Source of the DNA: Terebella lapidaria
Lineage: Eukaryota > Annelida > Polychaeta > Terebellida > Terebellidae
Reading direction: 5' to 3'
DNA length: 64,000 nt
Assembly (NCBI GenBank): GCA_949152475.1
Contig: OX424567.1
Span: forward strand, 23,957,402-24,021,401
The translations under genes were made by a program, and so were the position numbers. Below, piece by piece: positions 22,501 to 31,880 of this stretch. The stretch's first letter is position 1. Each line of letters starts with the position of its first letter. Below the pieces are notes generated by a model. That model searched no databases, was not told the origin of the DNA, and saw only the letters and a program-made list of their open reading frames with translations.

Positions 22501-22916
22501 ATATCTACTTGGGGTTCGTCCTGCTCATCAGCGGGTGGGGCGGCATCGTTTGCCACCGGACAACTATCCCCGGACGCAGTGTTGGTCGCCACCACGTCCG
22601 GATCTAGTTTCCCTGTCGCGGGTTCCGGTTCTGTTGTCCCGGAGGACCAGACCGGAAGGAATTCCTCCGTTGCGGGCCAGGAAGGTTTCCCTGGTATCCG
22701 CGCGACCGCAGGCGTTCCAACAACTCCGGACACTTCAGCCAAAAGTGTCCCTGCTTTCCGCAGAAGTAGCAGGGACGGTTCTGGGCCGGTCCGGAGGTGA
22801 ACGCGCAACATTCTGCGGGTCCCGGAGCTTCGATCCCGGCGCAGTGCGCAATCATCTGCACGGCACGGCGACTGGTGCCGCATGTGCGGGCGCCCCTGTA
22901 GAGGGTGCCGGCGCAC
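19569..22916 (-). CDS. pol: Pol parts of the Gypsy-type element (protease, integrase)
   Basis: Frame of 1,115 residues. Near residue 200 is the retropepsin active-site signature FLVDSGSEVTIV. The second half carries the integrase: an H-H-C-C zinc region (HLGIRRTVHR...CAACPRC), the catalytic core with LDILD, HSDQGTQFES and YRPQSDGQVERFN (D, D and E motifs), and a GPY/F-type module (KPWIGPFTVLK) with a VLVVHIDNLKKY end. This arrangement is that of Ty3/Gypsy elements. Not every Pol part of the family was recognised, and the element is treated as a broken fossil. Confidence 0.88.
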   Translation of the reverse strand: MRRHPLQGRPHMRHQSPCRADDCALRRDRSSGTRRMLRVHLRTGPEPSLLLLRKAGTLLAEVSGVVGTPAVARIPGKPSWPATEEFLPVWSSGTTEPEPATGKLDPDVVATNTASGDSCPVANDAAPPADEQDEPQVDMTSPEVVLGDQSSSSTAEADGEDSVDEPGACEGYRPTCALVRDYCWYLPLSFGREPVRFLVDSGSEVTIVAAGTFRKEPALRNLELRDPGPYKLYGAGDNRIRVHGIIDLPITLGDKVYLTETIMADIGAAGIIGMNFLRAHRVVANFSAGEFRMGEDTHFLFRSGPMHSFQMRTSRTVVVPPMSEMIIETRPRRPRMPLDGRPCIVQSVSSFAAGTGLVLGGALVMSNPRAMPILVVNPTDAPIVLKRGCIAATAIPASSSRVLPDDPVCRAACAAAATGDDPFTLPDHLESRVPKDRLDEEQRQALRKLLRQYADVFMGPDGAVGKTDVAKHRIDLVDERPLKQRLRRAAIVHQEVRPQAAGRPQAAAPSNNTAAGAFRANLRARTRRYRRGRPAYEAEVRLSSSESSSSPAVYSSWVPSSSGESEYERSLPPVVMAAAAQPDATDEEPNYLGGYSPAQIAATQRADRALAPVITALEAGQKPSKDERKTYREETLSLVSQWERLSLRDGLLYRRYEPPTPLPPIWQLVLPAELRKEVLHQLHDLRVTGHLGIRRTVHRLQQRFHWPGSSLDVQRWCAACPRCQARKGVPTPGRHPLTTVKAGAPFDRIALDILDTHRVTPRGFRYILVISDYFTKYTDAYPLRRQTADEVARLLVNRWVVYHGVPKQVHSDQGTQFESNLFRNLAQMLGSTKVRTTPYRPQSDGQVERFNRSVLNMLAAFVNDRANDWDDHLPYVLMAYRSSVHSSTGVTPHAMLYGRELNLPVDIMYPTAAETGAVPQCGPEYVEWIRRALANAHDFARARLDKSAIRQKRGYDDHAKGRPAFAEGDKVRYYYPPLKQGNKFAKPWIGPFTVLKQVTDVDYRIRRDSDPDRVLVVHIDNLKKYEGPLVMDPLVQDAEPDDAPVWDPSGQHPRTPAERVRRMVGLPNLSDPSDDGLGGYQPDDGDPQVPPLPPVPADDGRPRRKPRAPARYGWE
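22730..22771 (-). other. CCHC zinc knuckle of the nucleocapsid region
   Basis: CYFCGKQGHFWLKC fits CX2CX4HX4C exactly. It lies between the capsid-like Gag frame and the protease, where the nucleocapsid belongs. Confidence 0.85.
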
Positions 22917-24870
22917 TAACCCGCTGCGGGGTAGGTTCCCTGGCGGACTCCCGGACGACCGGGTCCTGCCACGGGGTTACCTGCGATGCTTTAACCGGAG
23001 GAGTCGCCGCCTGCGCGGGTACAGCCGAGGCCGGAGCCGAGGCTGGAGGCAACTGTCTAGGGCGGACAGCCACCTCGAGCGCAAGCGCGGAGTCTATTGC
23101 CTCCTCCATCGATCGCTTTTCATGGGTGGCCAGCCCGTACGCTAGGTGGTAAGGCTGGCCATCGATGAACTGATCGATCAGCATCGTCTCAAACCGTCTG
23201 AAGTCCATGTCCGGAAAAGCTCTCCGGCCGAGTATGCGTAAGTTGAACGCATAGTCTGTCACGGACTCAGTCGGATGGCAGATACGCGCCTTGAACTCTC
23301 GTTCAGACTGCCGCCGATTGGTCGTCGGCGTGAACAGCAGGCGAAGTTGACGAGCAACCTCGCCGAACGTCACTGTTCCCACCGGCAGACATGGCATCAC
23401 GCGGAGAGCTTTTCCTTCCAAGCTCCCCGCGAGGACGTGTCCAGCTTCATGCTGGGACCATCCTTCATACACGGCGGTACGCCATACCTGGAGCAAGTAG
23501 TCCTCCAAGTCGGCGTTATCCCCGTTGAACCGTTTCCGCCACGAAGAGTGGTCGGGCCCGTCATCGCGTTTGCTACGCGCCCGACGTGCGGTCCTGGCTC
23601 CGGGGTCGTCCGTGTACAGCGGCAAGTTCCGTGCGCTTCCTGCGCCTGCGGCGGAGTCTGCTGGAGCAAACATCGACGCCGCGGACGGAGGAGCAGGGAA
23701 GCTCACGTTTGCCGCCGGGGTCATTCCCGCTGAAAACCCACTCTGGCTAGGTGCGGGCGGGGCTCCCATCGAACCTACTGGGTAGGCTCCAGAAGGGGCG
23801 GCAAAGCTTGGGGCCGAAGCCGCCTGTTGCCACTGCCCGTCCGACACACTGTACGTGCCAGGGTAAGTCGGCCACGCGGCTTGTGCTCCAACCGTCGGAA
23901 CGGTCGACGCGGTTGCCAACGTGGTGCCTCCGAGTCGCGGGGCAGGCGCGGGTCCCATTGCGGGGGCCACCGGCGCCTGCGGACTCGGCAGGACTTGGGG
24001 AGGGGCTACTGGCCCAGACATCCCCGGACTTGAGATGGCCGACGGGTCAACGCTCGAAGGCGGCTGATTCCGCTTGAACAGTACAAGCGCCTCGGATATC
24101 AGCCACCTCTCCCTCTCCGTCAAAGGCCCCGAGTTGCCTTGTGACAGCGGAGAGGGGGAACGGTTCCGCCGGTCTGATCGTCCCTGATGGGGCGACCGGG
24201 CGCGGTCATAGCGCCCTAGAGGATCCAGCTCACTCAGAGTGTGGGTGAGCTGGTCCATCCCGCCTGACGCGGACTGCCTGGATTCACGGCCGGGAGCCCT
24301 TGCGGGAGCTCCTCCGGCTGGATGTGGCATCCAGTACTGCTGGTCCGCTTGCCCGGAGGTACTCGGGCCGGCTACCACTCGATCCCGGACATCCGGAGAT
24401 GTCCCCTGAAAGAGCGTCGCCTGCCATGACTGCCGTCTGGACTTAGGCGGGCGCGGGGTAGCGCCGTTGCCAGCTCCACCTACCGCGCCTACCGGATCAG
24501 GGCCAGGCCCTGATAGCAATCCCTGTTGCTGCCCCTCAGGGCGCGACTCTACGTCCGGAGACGGAGCCAGAGACGCCGGAGTCGTCTCCGCGGACGGGGT
24601 CTTGTCCACGGAGGTTTCCGCGCGTTCCTTCCGGCCACCGGAGTCGTCCGGTGACGTCTCACGGTGGCTGTCGCGCGACCGGGTGTGGTCCGCGACATTT
24701 CCACCCTTATCCCTCCCCTTGGGTTCATTGGCCTTATCTTTGGCCTTATCTCTTTCTTTTGTCATTTTCCTAAGATGTCCTTGAGGAGCGGGCGATCCCC
24801 AGGGACTAAGGAGGCTACAACGCTGTGACGGTAGGCTGCGATGGAACACTGTCGGACTGATCCTGGTCAC
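22852..24870 (-). CDS. gag: Gag of the Gypsy-type element
   Basis: Frame of 672 residues. The first about 430 are low-complexity and rich in Pro, Ser and charged residues. Residues from about 450 to 620 match the retrotransposon Gag capsid fold: W-R-F (HSSWRKRFNG), then LLQVWRTA, then LAGSLEGKAL, then ESVTDYAFNLRILG, then MLIDQFIDG. The zinc knuckle follows just downstream. It starts shortly after the primer-binding site, as expected for Gag. Confidence 0.88.
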   Translation of the reverse strand: MTRISPTVFHRSLPSQRCSLLSPWGSPAPQGHLRKMTKERDKAKDKANEPKGRDKGGNVADHTRSRDSHRETSPDDSGGRKERAETSVDKTPSAETTPASLAPSPDVESRPEGQQQGLLSGPGPDPVGAVGGAGNGATPRPPKSRRQSWQATLFQGTSPDVRDRVVAGPSTSGQADQQYWMPHPAGGAPARAPGRESRQSASGGMDQLTHTLSELDPLGRYDRARSPHQGRSDRRNRSPSPLSQGNSGPLTERERWLISEALVLFKRNQPPSSVDPSAISSPGMSGPVAPPQVLPSPQAPVAPAMGPAPAPRLGGTTLATASTVPTVGAQAAWPTYPGTYSVSDGQWQQAASAPSFAAPSGAYPVGSMGAPPAPSQSGFSAGMTPAANVSFPAPPSAASMFAPADSAAGAGSARNLPLYTDDPGARTARRARSKRDDGPDHSSWRKRFNGDNADLEDYLLQVWRTAVYEGWSQHEAGHVLAGSLEGKALRVMPCLPVGTVTFGEVARQLRLLFTPTTNRRQSEREFKARICHPTESVTDYAFNLRILGRRAFPDMDFRRFETMLIDQFIDGQPYHLAYGLATHEKRSMEEAIDSALALEVAVRPRQLPPASAPASAVPAQAATPPVKASQVTPWQDPVVRESAREPTPQRVSAPAPSTGAPAHAAPVAVPCR

Positions 24871-24877
24871 GGCACCA
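24860..24877 (-). promoter_or_regulatory. Primer-binding site, tRNA-His type
   Basis: One base inside the 5' LTR the minus strand reads TGGTGCCGTGACCAGGAT. TGGTGCCGTGA complements the 3' end of animal tRNA-His (TCACGGCA plus CCA). The remaining bases are the T-arm side and are less certain. Confidence 0.7.
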
Positions 24878-24878
24878 A

Positions 24879-25614
24879 TGTAAAGTTATTGACTACCGTC
24901 CGCTCTTCGGGATCCTCGAGGATAGTCCTCTCTCATCCGAGTCCTTGCGGACGCGCATCCGCTATTCCGGATCCTTGCGGCAGGGCCGCTCACCGGAGGT
25001 CGCGGCGGACACGGTAACTACTTCAGCATTAACGGTAACCAGGTAACAGCCCACCCGACACTCCCAGGCCTACGGACACCGTTCAGAAACTAGTTCATCC
25101 CTACGGTGTTAACTGGCGGGGCCTGGCGAGCCGCGGTCTGCCTCGGGGACGGAACCCCGTACAGTCCGACATGCTGGCCAGAGCCTCTGTCACACGTCCC
25201 GGGAAGGGAGAGAGCTGGCGATCCACAGGGCCGAAGGCCCCCGAGTCAGCAACTTGTCTCTCCCAGCCCGGGCCTCCTCATGGAAATCGTCCCCAGGGCT
25301 CTAGGAGCCCACTACTCACAAACAGGGAACACAAAGCTCATGGCGAGCCTCGTGTGCGTCCTGTCTCTCGATCTTGGACAATCTCCTCGAACGAGTCGCT
25401 TCCAGTGTATATATAATACACCAGAAACTGTAGGGCGCACGCGAGGTTTAATCGATCCATTGTTATAGTTTACTGGAGCGTAAATTACAATACGTCGCCG
25501 TGGCAACGCACGCTCGAACGGAGCATGTCAAAACAAGGCCAAGTACGAAAAGGCCACATAAATGGCATTTATGTTTACAATCACCTGCCGCGTGCTTAGG
25601 GCAAAATCGCCACA
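24879..25614 (-). repeat. 5' LTR of the Gypsy-type element
   Basis: 736 bases, TG...CA, with about three differences from 12980-13715. It is followed by the ATTA target duplication at 25615-25618. Confidence 0.92.
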
Positions 25615-25618
25615 ATTA

Positions 25619-26123
25619 TCTTTTGAGATTGAATTTATTCAAGCAATTGAGCAGTAAAACTGGAGAAAAATTCGCATTAAAAAACAGAAATATCCCAACC
25701 TCAACAAAATATTTACTCATGCACATACGCGTAATGCCCTCACGCAAATCGCGTAAAGTATAGCAACTAAACAAATGATACATTCAACCTAGATTCGTGC
25801 CGCTTGCGACCATTGTGAAACATTTTGAAGATAGGCACATGTGGAGCCCTTACTTTCAATATCATAGACCTGTCATTCTATCTACATTAATGCCGATACA
25901 TAACATTTTCAACCCCAAAACCGGGGAGAGCGGCTGTCGAAGCAACATTGACAGATATTGTGCAGCCGAAGGTCTCGCTACACTGGCGTATTTCTTTGAT
26001 TTAAATTCTCAACAACAATCATGAATATGTGTAATGTTCCGTGCAAACCCAAATCCGACATTTCAAAACGGTATAGTTAGCGAAATTGTATGTTTTTCGT
26101 GCTAGGGATCAGCCACAGGCTGC
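25619..26123. other. Noncoding DNA right of the LTR element
   Basis: About 500 bases with no recognised gene. A few CGCGTAA motifs resemble the 80-bp repeat that follows. Confidence 0.45.
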
Positions 26124-26203
26124 CATTTCCTCACGAATAACGCGTAATACTCACGATTTTACGCGGCACTCCCTGAATAACGCGTAACGCCTAGCCACCG
26201 TGT
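26124..26203 (-). repeat. 80-bp dispersed repeat, copy 2 (inverted)
   Basis: Reverse complement of 5256-5335 with one mismatch by eye. Confidence 0.75.
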
Positions 26204-26275
26204 ATAATGCATAAATCGATGTGTTAGGTTTGAGAAAATTACGCAAAATGCTGAGATTGTTTTGGAAACGTCAAA

Positions 26276-26584
26276 ATGGCGGAGCCGATGGAAATTGACG
26301 TTCCCAGAATGCAAAGCAAATTTTACCACAATGACGCGTATTTTGGAGCACACAATTTTCTGTGCAGCAATTCGTGCATGCATGTAAGCTTGCGTGTGCC
26401 GTGTGGCATTCTTCGGTGTTATGAAGTGAACACAACGATACGTCTGCGAGGCCACGGCTACATTTACCTTAATTTGACGTACCTTATATGTCAAGGTGTT
26501 GGCTTTGCGAAGCCTTCGGACAATCCTTTATATTTTAAACTGGTCTTTTCATTAGCCCAGTGTAAATGTGTTATTTATTACTGA
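26276..26584 (+). CDS. Hypothetical 102-aa frame with YY1-like start context
   Basis: Unrecognised frame that starts in AAAATGGCGGAGCC, a good Kozak context and also a YY1-type AAnATGGCGG site, which often overlaps first exons in animals. It encodes an acidic start (MAEPMEIDVPRMQ) and then a hydrophobic, Cys-rich remainder with no known domain. It could be the first exon of a gene or a chance frame. Confidence 0.2.
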   Translation: MAEPMEIDVPRMQSKFYHNDAYFGAHNFLCSNSCMHVSLRVPCGILRCYEVNTTIRLRGHGYIYLNLTYLICQGVGFAKPSDNPLYFKLVFSLAQCKCVIYY

Positions 26585-26938
26585 GTATGATATCAGATGC
26601 AGATATTCCTCATAGTTTCCAATATTTTTAAGGATATTTTATTAAGGTTCAATATCATTTTAGCAGGCGTACAAATGTTTCATTGAGTTCAAAATGAATG
26701 TTTATTTATGAGGCCTATGCTTTCATCATAATATACATTCTTTGTATAAATAATGCAATGGAGTGAATGAGTGTTATATATGCAAATTATATTGTCAAAA
26801 ACGTGAAATTATAGGAACCCACTCTGTTTGCCTCTGTAATAGAATGAATATATAGTGTCGAGCATTATATCCTGTATCAATGTGCTTCCTTGAGGCGTCT
26901 GATTACCAATAAACTGTTCAAACTGTTATACGGGAATG

Positions 26939-27063
26939 GGCCCAAGTATCATATCCTGCGTCTTCCTCTATATTCAATAAGGATTAAAAAGGTGTGATAC
27001 GGATTAAATGGTATGTTTTAAGTGGACGAGTAGTATTAAGGAGCAGTGTACGGTACTTGGGCC
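26939..27063 (+). mobile_element. hAT-type MITE, copy 1 (125 bp)
   Basis: Terminal inverted repeats GGCCCAAGTA/TACTTGGGCC. It is flanked by the perfect 8-bp direct repeat CGGGAATG (26931-26938, 27064-27071). Length and TSD size equal those of copy 2 at 29916-30040, which is inverted. An 8-bp duplication is typical of hAT insertion. Confidence 0.88.
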
Positions 27064-27112
27064 CGGGAATGAATTGGAATCGTGTGGGGGAGGATATGGT
27101 AGCGTTTGTTGT

Positions 27113-27125
27113 GGGGGGGGGGGGG
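27113..27125 (+). repeat. Poly-G run (13 G)
   Basis: Uninterrupted G tract, followed by further short G runs. It could form a G-quadruplex. Confidence 0.7.
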
Positions 27126-27299
27126 TAGGGGGGAGTAACGTTGAGTAGTATACATTCAGCTCTCAGGGTGCTGATGATGTGCTCGAGCTCTAATGTCGAC
27201 TCTCGCAGTTAGCTGCATTTTCTTGTTGGTGCAGGGGGCTTGAATCCGCCTATGCAAACTCTGATATATATGGGTTTTTTTCGAAAAAGAAATCCGCTA

Positions 27300-27612
27300 C
27301 TGCGTATGAAATAAAAAGTCATACGTATGAGATAAAAAGTCATACGTTTGAGATAATAAGTCATACATATGAGATACTAAGTCATACGTATGAGATAAAA
27401 AGTCATACGTTTGAGATAATAAGTCATACGTTTGAGATACTAAGTCATACGTATGAGATAGTATCTCATACGTATGAGTATGTCATAGTATCTCCTACGT
27501 ATGACTTAATTCATACGTATGTATTAGTATCTCCTACGTATGACTTGTTATCTCATATGTATGTGTTAGTATCTCCTACGTATGACTTTTTATTTCATAT
27601 GTATGAGATAAA
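27300..27612. repeat. CATACGTATG minisatellite with a central palindrome
   Basis: About 15 units of roughly 20 bases (TCATACGTATGAGATAAAAAG and variants). Units left of 27461 read in one orientation and those to the right read as the reverse complement. A perfect 31-base palindrome is centred on 27461. The array runs into the GGCGCCCCGTTCGTGCCACC block at 27650, shared in inverse with 4731. Confidence 0.85.
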
Positions 27613-28079
27613 TAAAAAAACATAACTTCCCTTTTTGGTGGCACGAACGGGGCGCCATATGTAGGGCCTCAAATTTTATCAATGACGAATTATGCTATAT
27701 GGGTCAAAATACGCTAATGCGTACCACACTGGGTACTTCAAGTTTATAGGATTCTAACTTTGAGACACTTGAATATAATAAAACGATTTTTTTTGCATCG
27801 ATTAGGTAATGGTATCAAGACATACTGTCCTTAATCTTAATAACATTTGATGGAAAAAAGATTTTGTAACTACATTGAAGTACTTTGATGTGTCGGATTT
27901 CGGGGACATTAATTGTGACATACGGTATACACGTGCATTTGAAACCTCCACAAACCATTATGATTAATATATGTCCTTAATTTAAAAAAGGGAATATAAC
28001 TAATGTTTTATGGAGAATGTATTTATTCATCCATATTTGTCATTCAGCAACTAGAATATCCTGATATTTAATAAAAATT

Positions 28080-29120
28080 ACAACTATATCGGTCGTCACG
28101 TTGTCCGTCAATCAGGTATGGGAACTTCAACAACTATTGGTGCCCCCCCAAAAGCATGATCATATCATGTCACACAACTATAAAACTGGTTTTTATATCC
28201 TGTTTTGCGTTAAGACATTTGGAAATACATACACACAACATAAATAACACATTTTATGTTTTATATGTAACTATCGACAATTCCGTCAATGAATCACGCC
28301 CGTTTTTTCTGACATTCAGGTGCGATTTTCGAAAGTTGTTAGCGGTCCTGATGTATTTTTGTTGTATATGACCATGTTCACTTCATCAATATTGCCGTGA
28401 CGTCACCAGTTTTGGTGAATCAGCCAAAATGTCTTTCCGTGTCAATTTTGTAATGTTTCCGTCCACAGCGATTTGCTTTCATCACGCCCATATCTTTCAT
28501 CACGACCGATCTATTTTGACAAAATTGTGGCCGTAATACCCAAGATCATTATTCGATAAGTCTTGTAGATTGAAATCTCAGAAAAATCGGTTAACGTGAA
28601 TGATTTTGCAAGGAATGTCGATAATATAAGGTCATATAGAACACTCTGAACATGTGGTCTGTCCATGTGTGTTATATCGGTCGTGACGCCTTGACCAAAC
28701 CACCGAATAACGGTCATGATGTTTGACTTGTCCAACGTAACGCCCGTATATAATGGCTGAAACGGGCGTGATGTATAGACGTGCACGGGCGTCATGCATG
28801 GACATGAGTTCATCACGTCCGATCACTATCCATGAAATAGTATCGTACATACCCGTTATAGGTATCTGATCTGCCTTAAACAGAACATCTCAAAGAACAT
28901 GAGTTCAACGTCGAAAACTTAAATTGCAACCTGGCGATATAATGTCCAAAGGAACGTCTGTGATGTGGTCTGTCCATATGTTATATCGGTCGTGACGTAT
29001 GGACATGCACTCAAAGTCTGTCATTTATCATACATTTTGGACATCAGAATGGTCGTGATGTTTTGACATATTTTGACATCGTCACGTTGTGTGATTGATT
29101 ATTTTTGTATGGTGGTGCTG
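28080..29120. repeat. Left cluster of ATCACGMCCG motifs
   Basis: About twelve copies on both strands, for example ATCACGCCCGTTT near 28292, ATCACGACCGATC near 28499, and TATCGGTCGTGACG near 28677 and 28985. Spacing is irregular, so it is not a tandem array. Confidence 0.6.
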
Positions 29121-29915
29121 AACTACTGGTATCATTGATATTCTTTTGTGTGACAGATTAAACGTTTATCTGAACCTGTGAACGGAAAGGACAGGACAAA
29201 ATGGCGACCACGTCGGACTGGTGATAAAATGCCTCAATACCGGTTGACAAATAAGATTTCTATCCCTTTGTTTTGTTACACGAAGAAGCCAACCAGACAC
29301 TCTATATAATATGGAAGGTGTCAATTTCCCAAATGGCCCACCAAAATACAGATTATCTAATTTCAGCATTCGTAACTCAATTAATGGATGTTGTCATAAT
29401 AAACTGATGTTCCACTCGGAAGTTAATTGCAACATATATATTCTCATCTGTCCAGCCTTATCTTTAAGGTGAAACACATCATTGTATCAACAAAAAAATC
29501 ACAGCTATTTCAAAATTGAAAGGTACATGTAGCATGGAAACAAGGCGTTAGCAACAATTGTGTCTGCTGGAATTGGATTTCCACGCTAATTATGTGGCTG
29601 ATTGGCTGTAGATACGAGTTCCAACAGCCCCTGAAAGGTGCCGTTTGTTACCTTACACCGCATCCGGAACTGCTCGTCGCTAACCGTATCTCTTCTCCAA
29701 TTACTATCATCATCTTCTAAAATATGTACGTTTGTTTGATCACCTATCAGCCCGGATTGTACAAAAACAACCAAAGTGAGGAAGGCTCAAGGCAGGTGTA
29801 CCTTTTCCTCAAGCTTTACTGAAAATCGTTCACTCAATTAAGTTTGAGTGACGTCTGTGAACGCTTGAAGGGTGAGGTCGACCTTCTACTCACTGAGACC
29901 GACCTTACACTCAAT

Positions 29916-30040
29916 GGCCCAAGTACCGTACGCTGCTCCTTAATACTACTCGTCCACTGAAAACATACCATTTGATCCGTCTCGCACCTTTTTAATCCTT
30001 ATTGAATATAGAGCAAGGCGCAGGATATGATACTTGGGCC
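29916..30040 (-). mobile_element. hAT-type MITE, copy 2 (125 bp)
   Basis: Same 125-base element as 26939-27063, in reverse orientation, flanked by the perfect 8-bp repeat CACTCAAT (29908-29915, 30041-30048). Confidence 0.88.
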
Positions 30041-30685
30041 CACTCAATGAGGATGAGGTGAGACTCAATAAGTTTGTGGTGAGACTCCATGAGTGTGAGT
30101 GTAAGTGAGCTTTCGAAATACAGGCTTTAAGTATTAAACAGGCTTCGCACATAGACAAACACGAGCCGAATTATCACCTACAAGTACTTCATATTGCGGT
30201 AGTAAAATCAAGCCGTAATTCTGGTTGATTCCTGAGAAGAGCCGGTTTGAAATATGCGACGATTACTACATACTGTTACGTTAGTCGCCTAACCATAACA
30301 TATATTCTCAGATTTCAAGCACTACCTTAATGTCTATTTGAAAACTAAATCAAAATACATTTATATTTAAAACTACATTTATAGTATCAAACTATATTTA
30401 TAGTTTAGTTGAAACATATTTATTTACATTTGATTTCCCAAAAGCTGTCGCTAATCGAGGGGCGCTCCACAACATATTACATAATTTACAATGGGATGGA
30501 CTGGGTTTTAGATTCAATGGTGAGTTAGTAATTTGTTAAAACACACATATTGTTGGTGATACAGGTTGTTGTCTGGCATTGTTTAAGGGAAGGTAAATGT
30601 TTTAGGAGAATCGTTCCGTTCTGATCACATAGTCCACAGGAAACAATTCGAATATTATCCATTACACTTAAGTAGCTCAGGATTT

Positions 30686-31265
30686 TCATGTAGCAAACAC
30701 GCTAGCAAAATATTTATTGACTAAACATGGTAGGAGATGAATATTGGTGTTTGACCCGATTATGTCACGAATCGCTCCAAGAAGTTTGGACCTTTCGAGT
30801 GTATAATTAGGGCAGTCAATTAGATAGTGGATGCGGTCCTCAAATGGGTGACCATAAGAACATTGAGGAGTTGGTGTGAGATTTCTGGAAAAGCATTCTG
30901 GTATTGAGACGTAATCTTGTGGTGAGCTTGTTTTCCCATTATTTTCCCTTGGCGGTACCACACTGGAGTGCTTTTGTTCACCGCTGATAGATGGAATTAT
31001 CTGCAATAGATTCGGACAGAACGTTCTAATCACGAATCGAGTAACGAATGAGCGTCTTACTAGTAATCGTTCAGTTTTGCATCTCATATTTCTCAGTCCT
31101 TGGGATCGAAGTTGGTTCCGCTGGTCAAGCGGAGGAATGCGTGGATTATATTTGTCGGTCAGATATGTAAGACATATCGTTCAAGACTTTGTACACATAA
31201 GTGAACCGAGCGATTTCACGCGATTTCACATATTGAATTTTACCAGCAGAGTGACCTGGATATAG
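30686..31265 (-). pseudogene. LINE ORF2 3' remnant
   Basis: The minus-strand frame ends with PQCSYGHPFEDRIHYLIDCP, the C-x-H-x-H-x-C arrangement at the C-terminus of non-LTR retrotransposon ORF2 proteins. Upstream is an RRSFVTRFVIRTFCPNL stretch that resembles the conserved block which usually reads 'F..R....WN.LP' in such proteins. About 190 codons remain with a stop at 30686. Reverse transcriptase and endonuclease are absent, so it is a 5'-truncated copy. The clade (CR1, Jockey or similar) cannot be set from this piece. Confidence 0.65.
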
Positions 31266-31788
31266 ACAATTTGTGTTTTACAGTTTTACATACTGTAGTA
31301 ATCTCCACTCTGATATCACCTTTGAGCTTCCTTAATAAGTTTTGAGGTCGTAAAGTTTACAAGTTTTGAGGTCATCACCCACCGGTATTTTGTGTGTTTA
31401 TTGAAATAAAATTTTCAAGATTGCATGAGTGATTTCTCTTACCTAATAAATTAGTGTGATAAGTACTCATCTTCGTTAATATATTTTGCTATACACGTAT
31501 ACAGCAATCTTATTATAAATGATACCAAACTAGTCATAAAATAATATTAATGGACCATGTATTACTGTATGTGTTAGCAGTCTGCTGATCATTCCAATAT
31601 TGCCACCAAAACACGTTCAAGTGACATGAATCTCTCTACAAATGTGCTCAGGTGATTATCATTGATATCTTTACCCAGGTACATATTATTGCCAAATACA
31701 ACATCATCATTGGAGGATCACGACTGCTGTGTTGTATCACTAGTAAGTGACAAATTATATATTAGGCCTGAACATTATAATGACATGG

Positions 31789-31880
31789 TCAAACGTCACG
31801 GCTGAATCATCACGACCGTTATGACTTATGTCAAACGTCACGGCCGAATCATCACGACCGTTGTCTCATGTCAAACGTCA
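31789..31880 (+). repeat. Tandem TCAAACGTCACGGC units
   Basis: Two full units of 42 and 40 bases plus a partial third, each with GTCAAACGTCACGG and ATCACGACCGTT. They carry the same ATCACGMCCG motif as the cluster at 28.1-29.1 kb. Confidence 0.75.

Larger units (their letters stand above)
12980..25614 (-). mobile_element. Ty3/Gypsy-type LTR element, 12.6 kb, very young
   Basis: Two 736-base direct repeats (12980-13715 and 24879-25614) begin TG and end CA, and are flanked by a 4-bp ATTA duplication (12976-12979, 25615-25618). By eye they differ at only about three positions, so insertion was recent. On the minus strand the order is LTR, tRNA-type primer site, Gag, protease and integrase parts of Pol, about 1.9 kb without frames, two extra ORFs, polypurine tract, LTR. 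The GPY/F-type integrase end and Gag type place it in Ty3/Gypsy. It looks broken, with at least one large break in pol. Base composition is far richer in GC than its surroundings. Confidence 0.93.
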
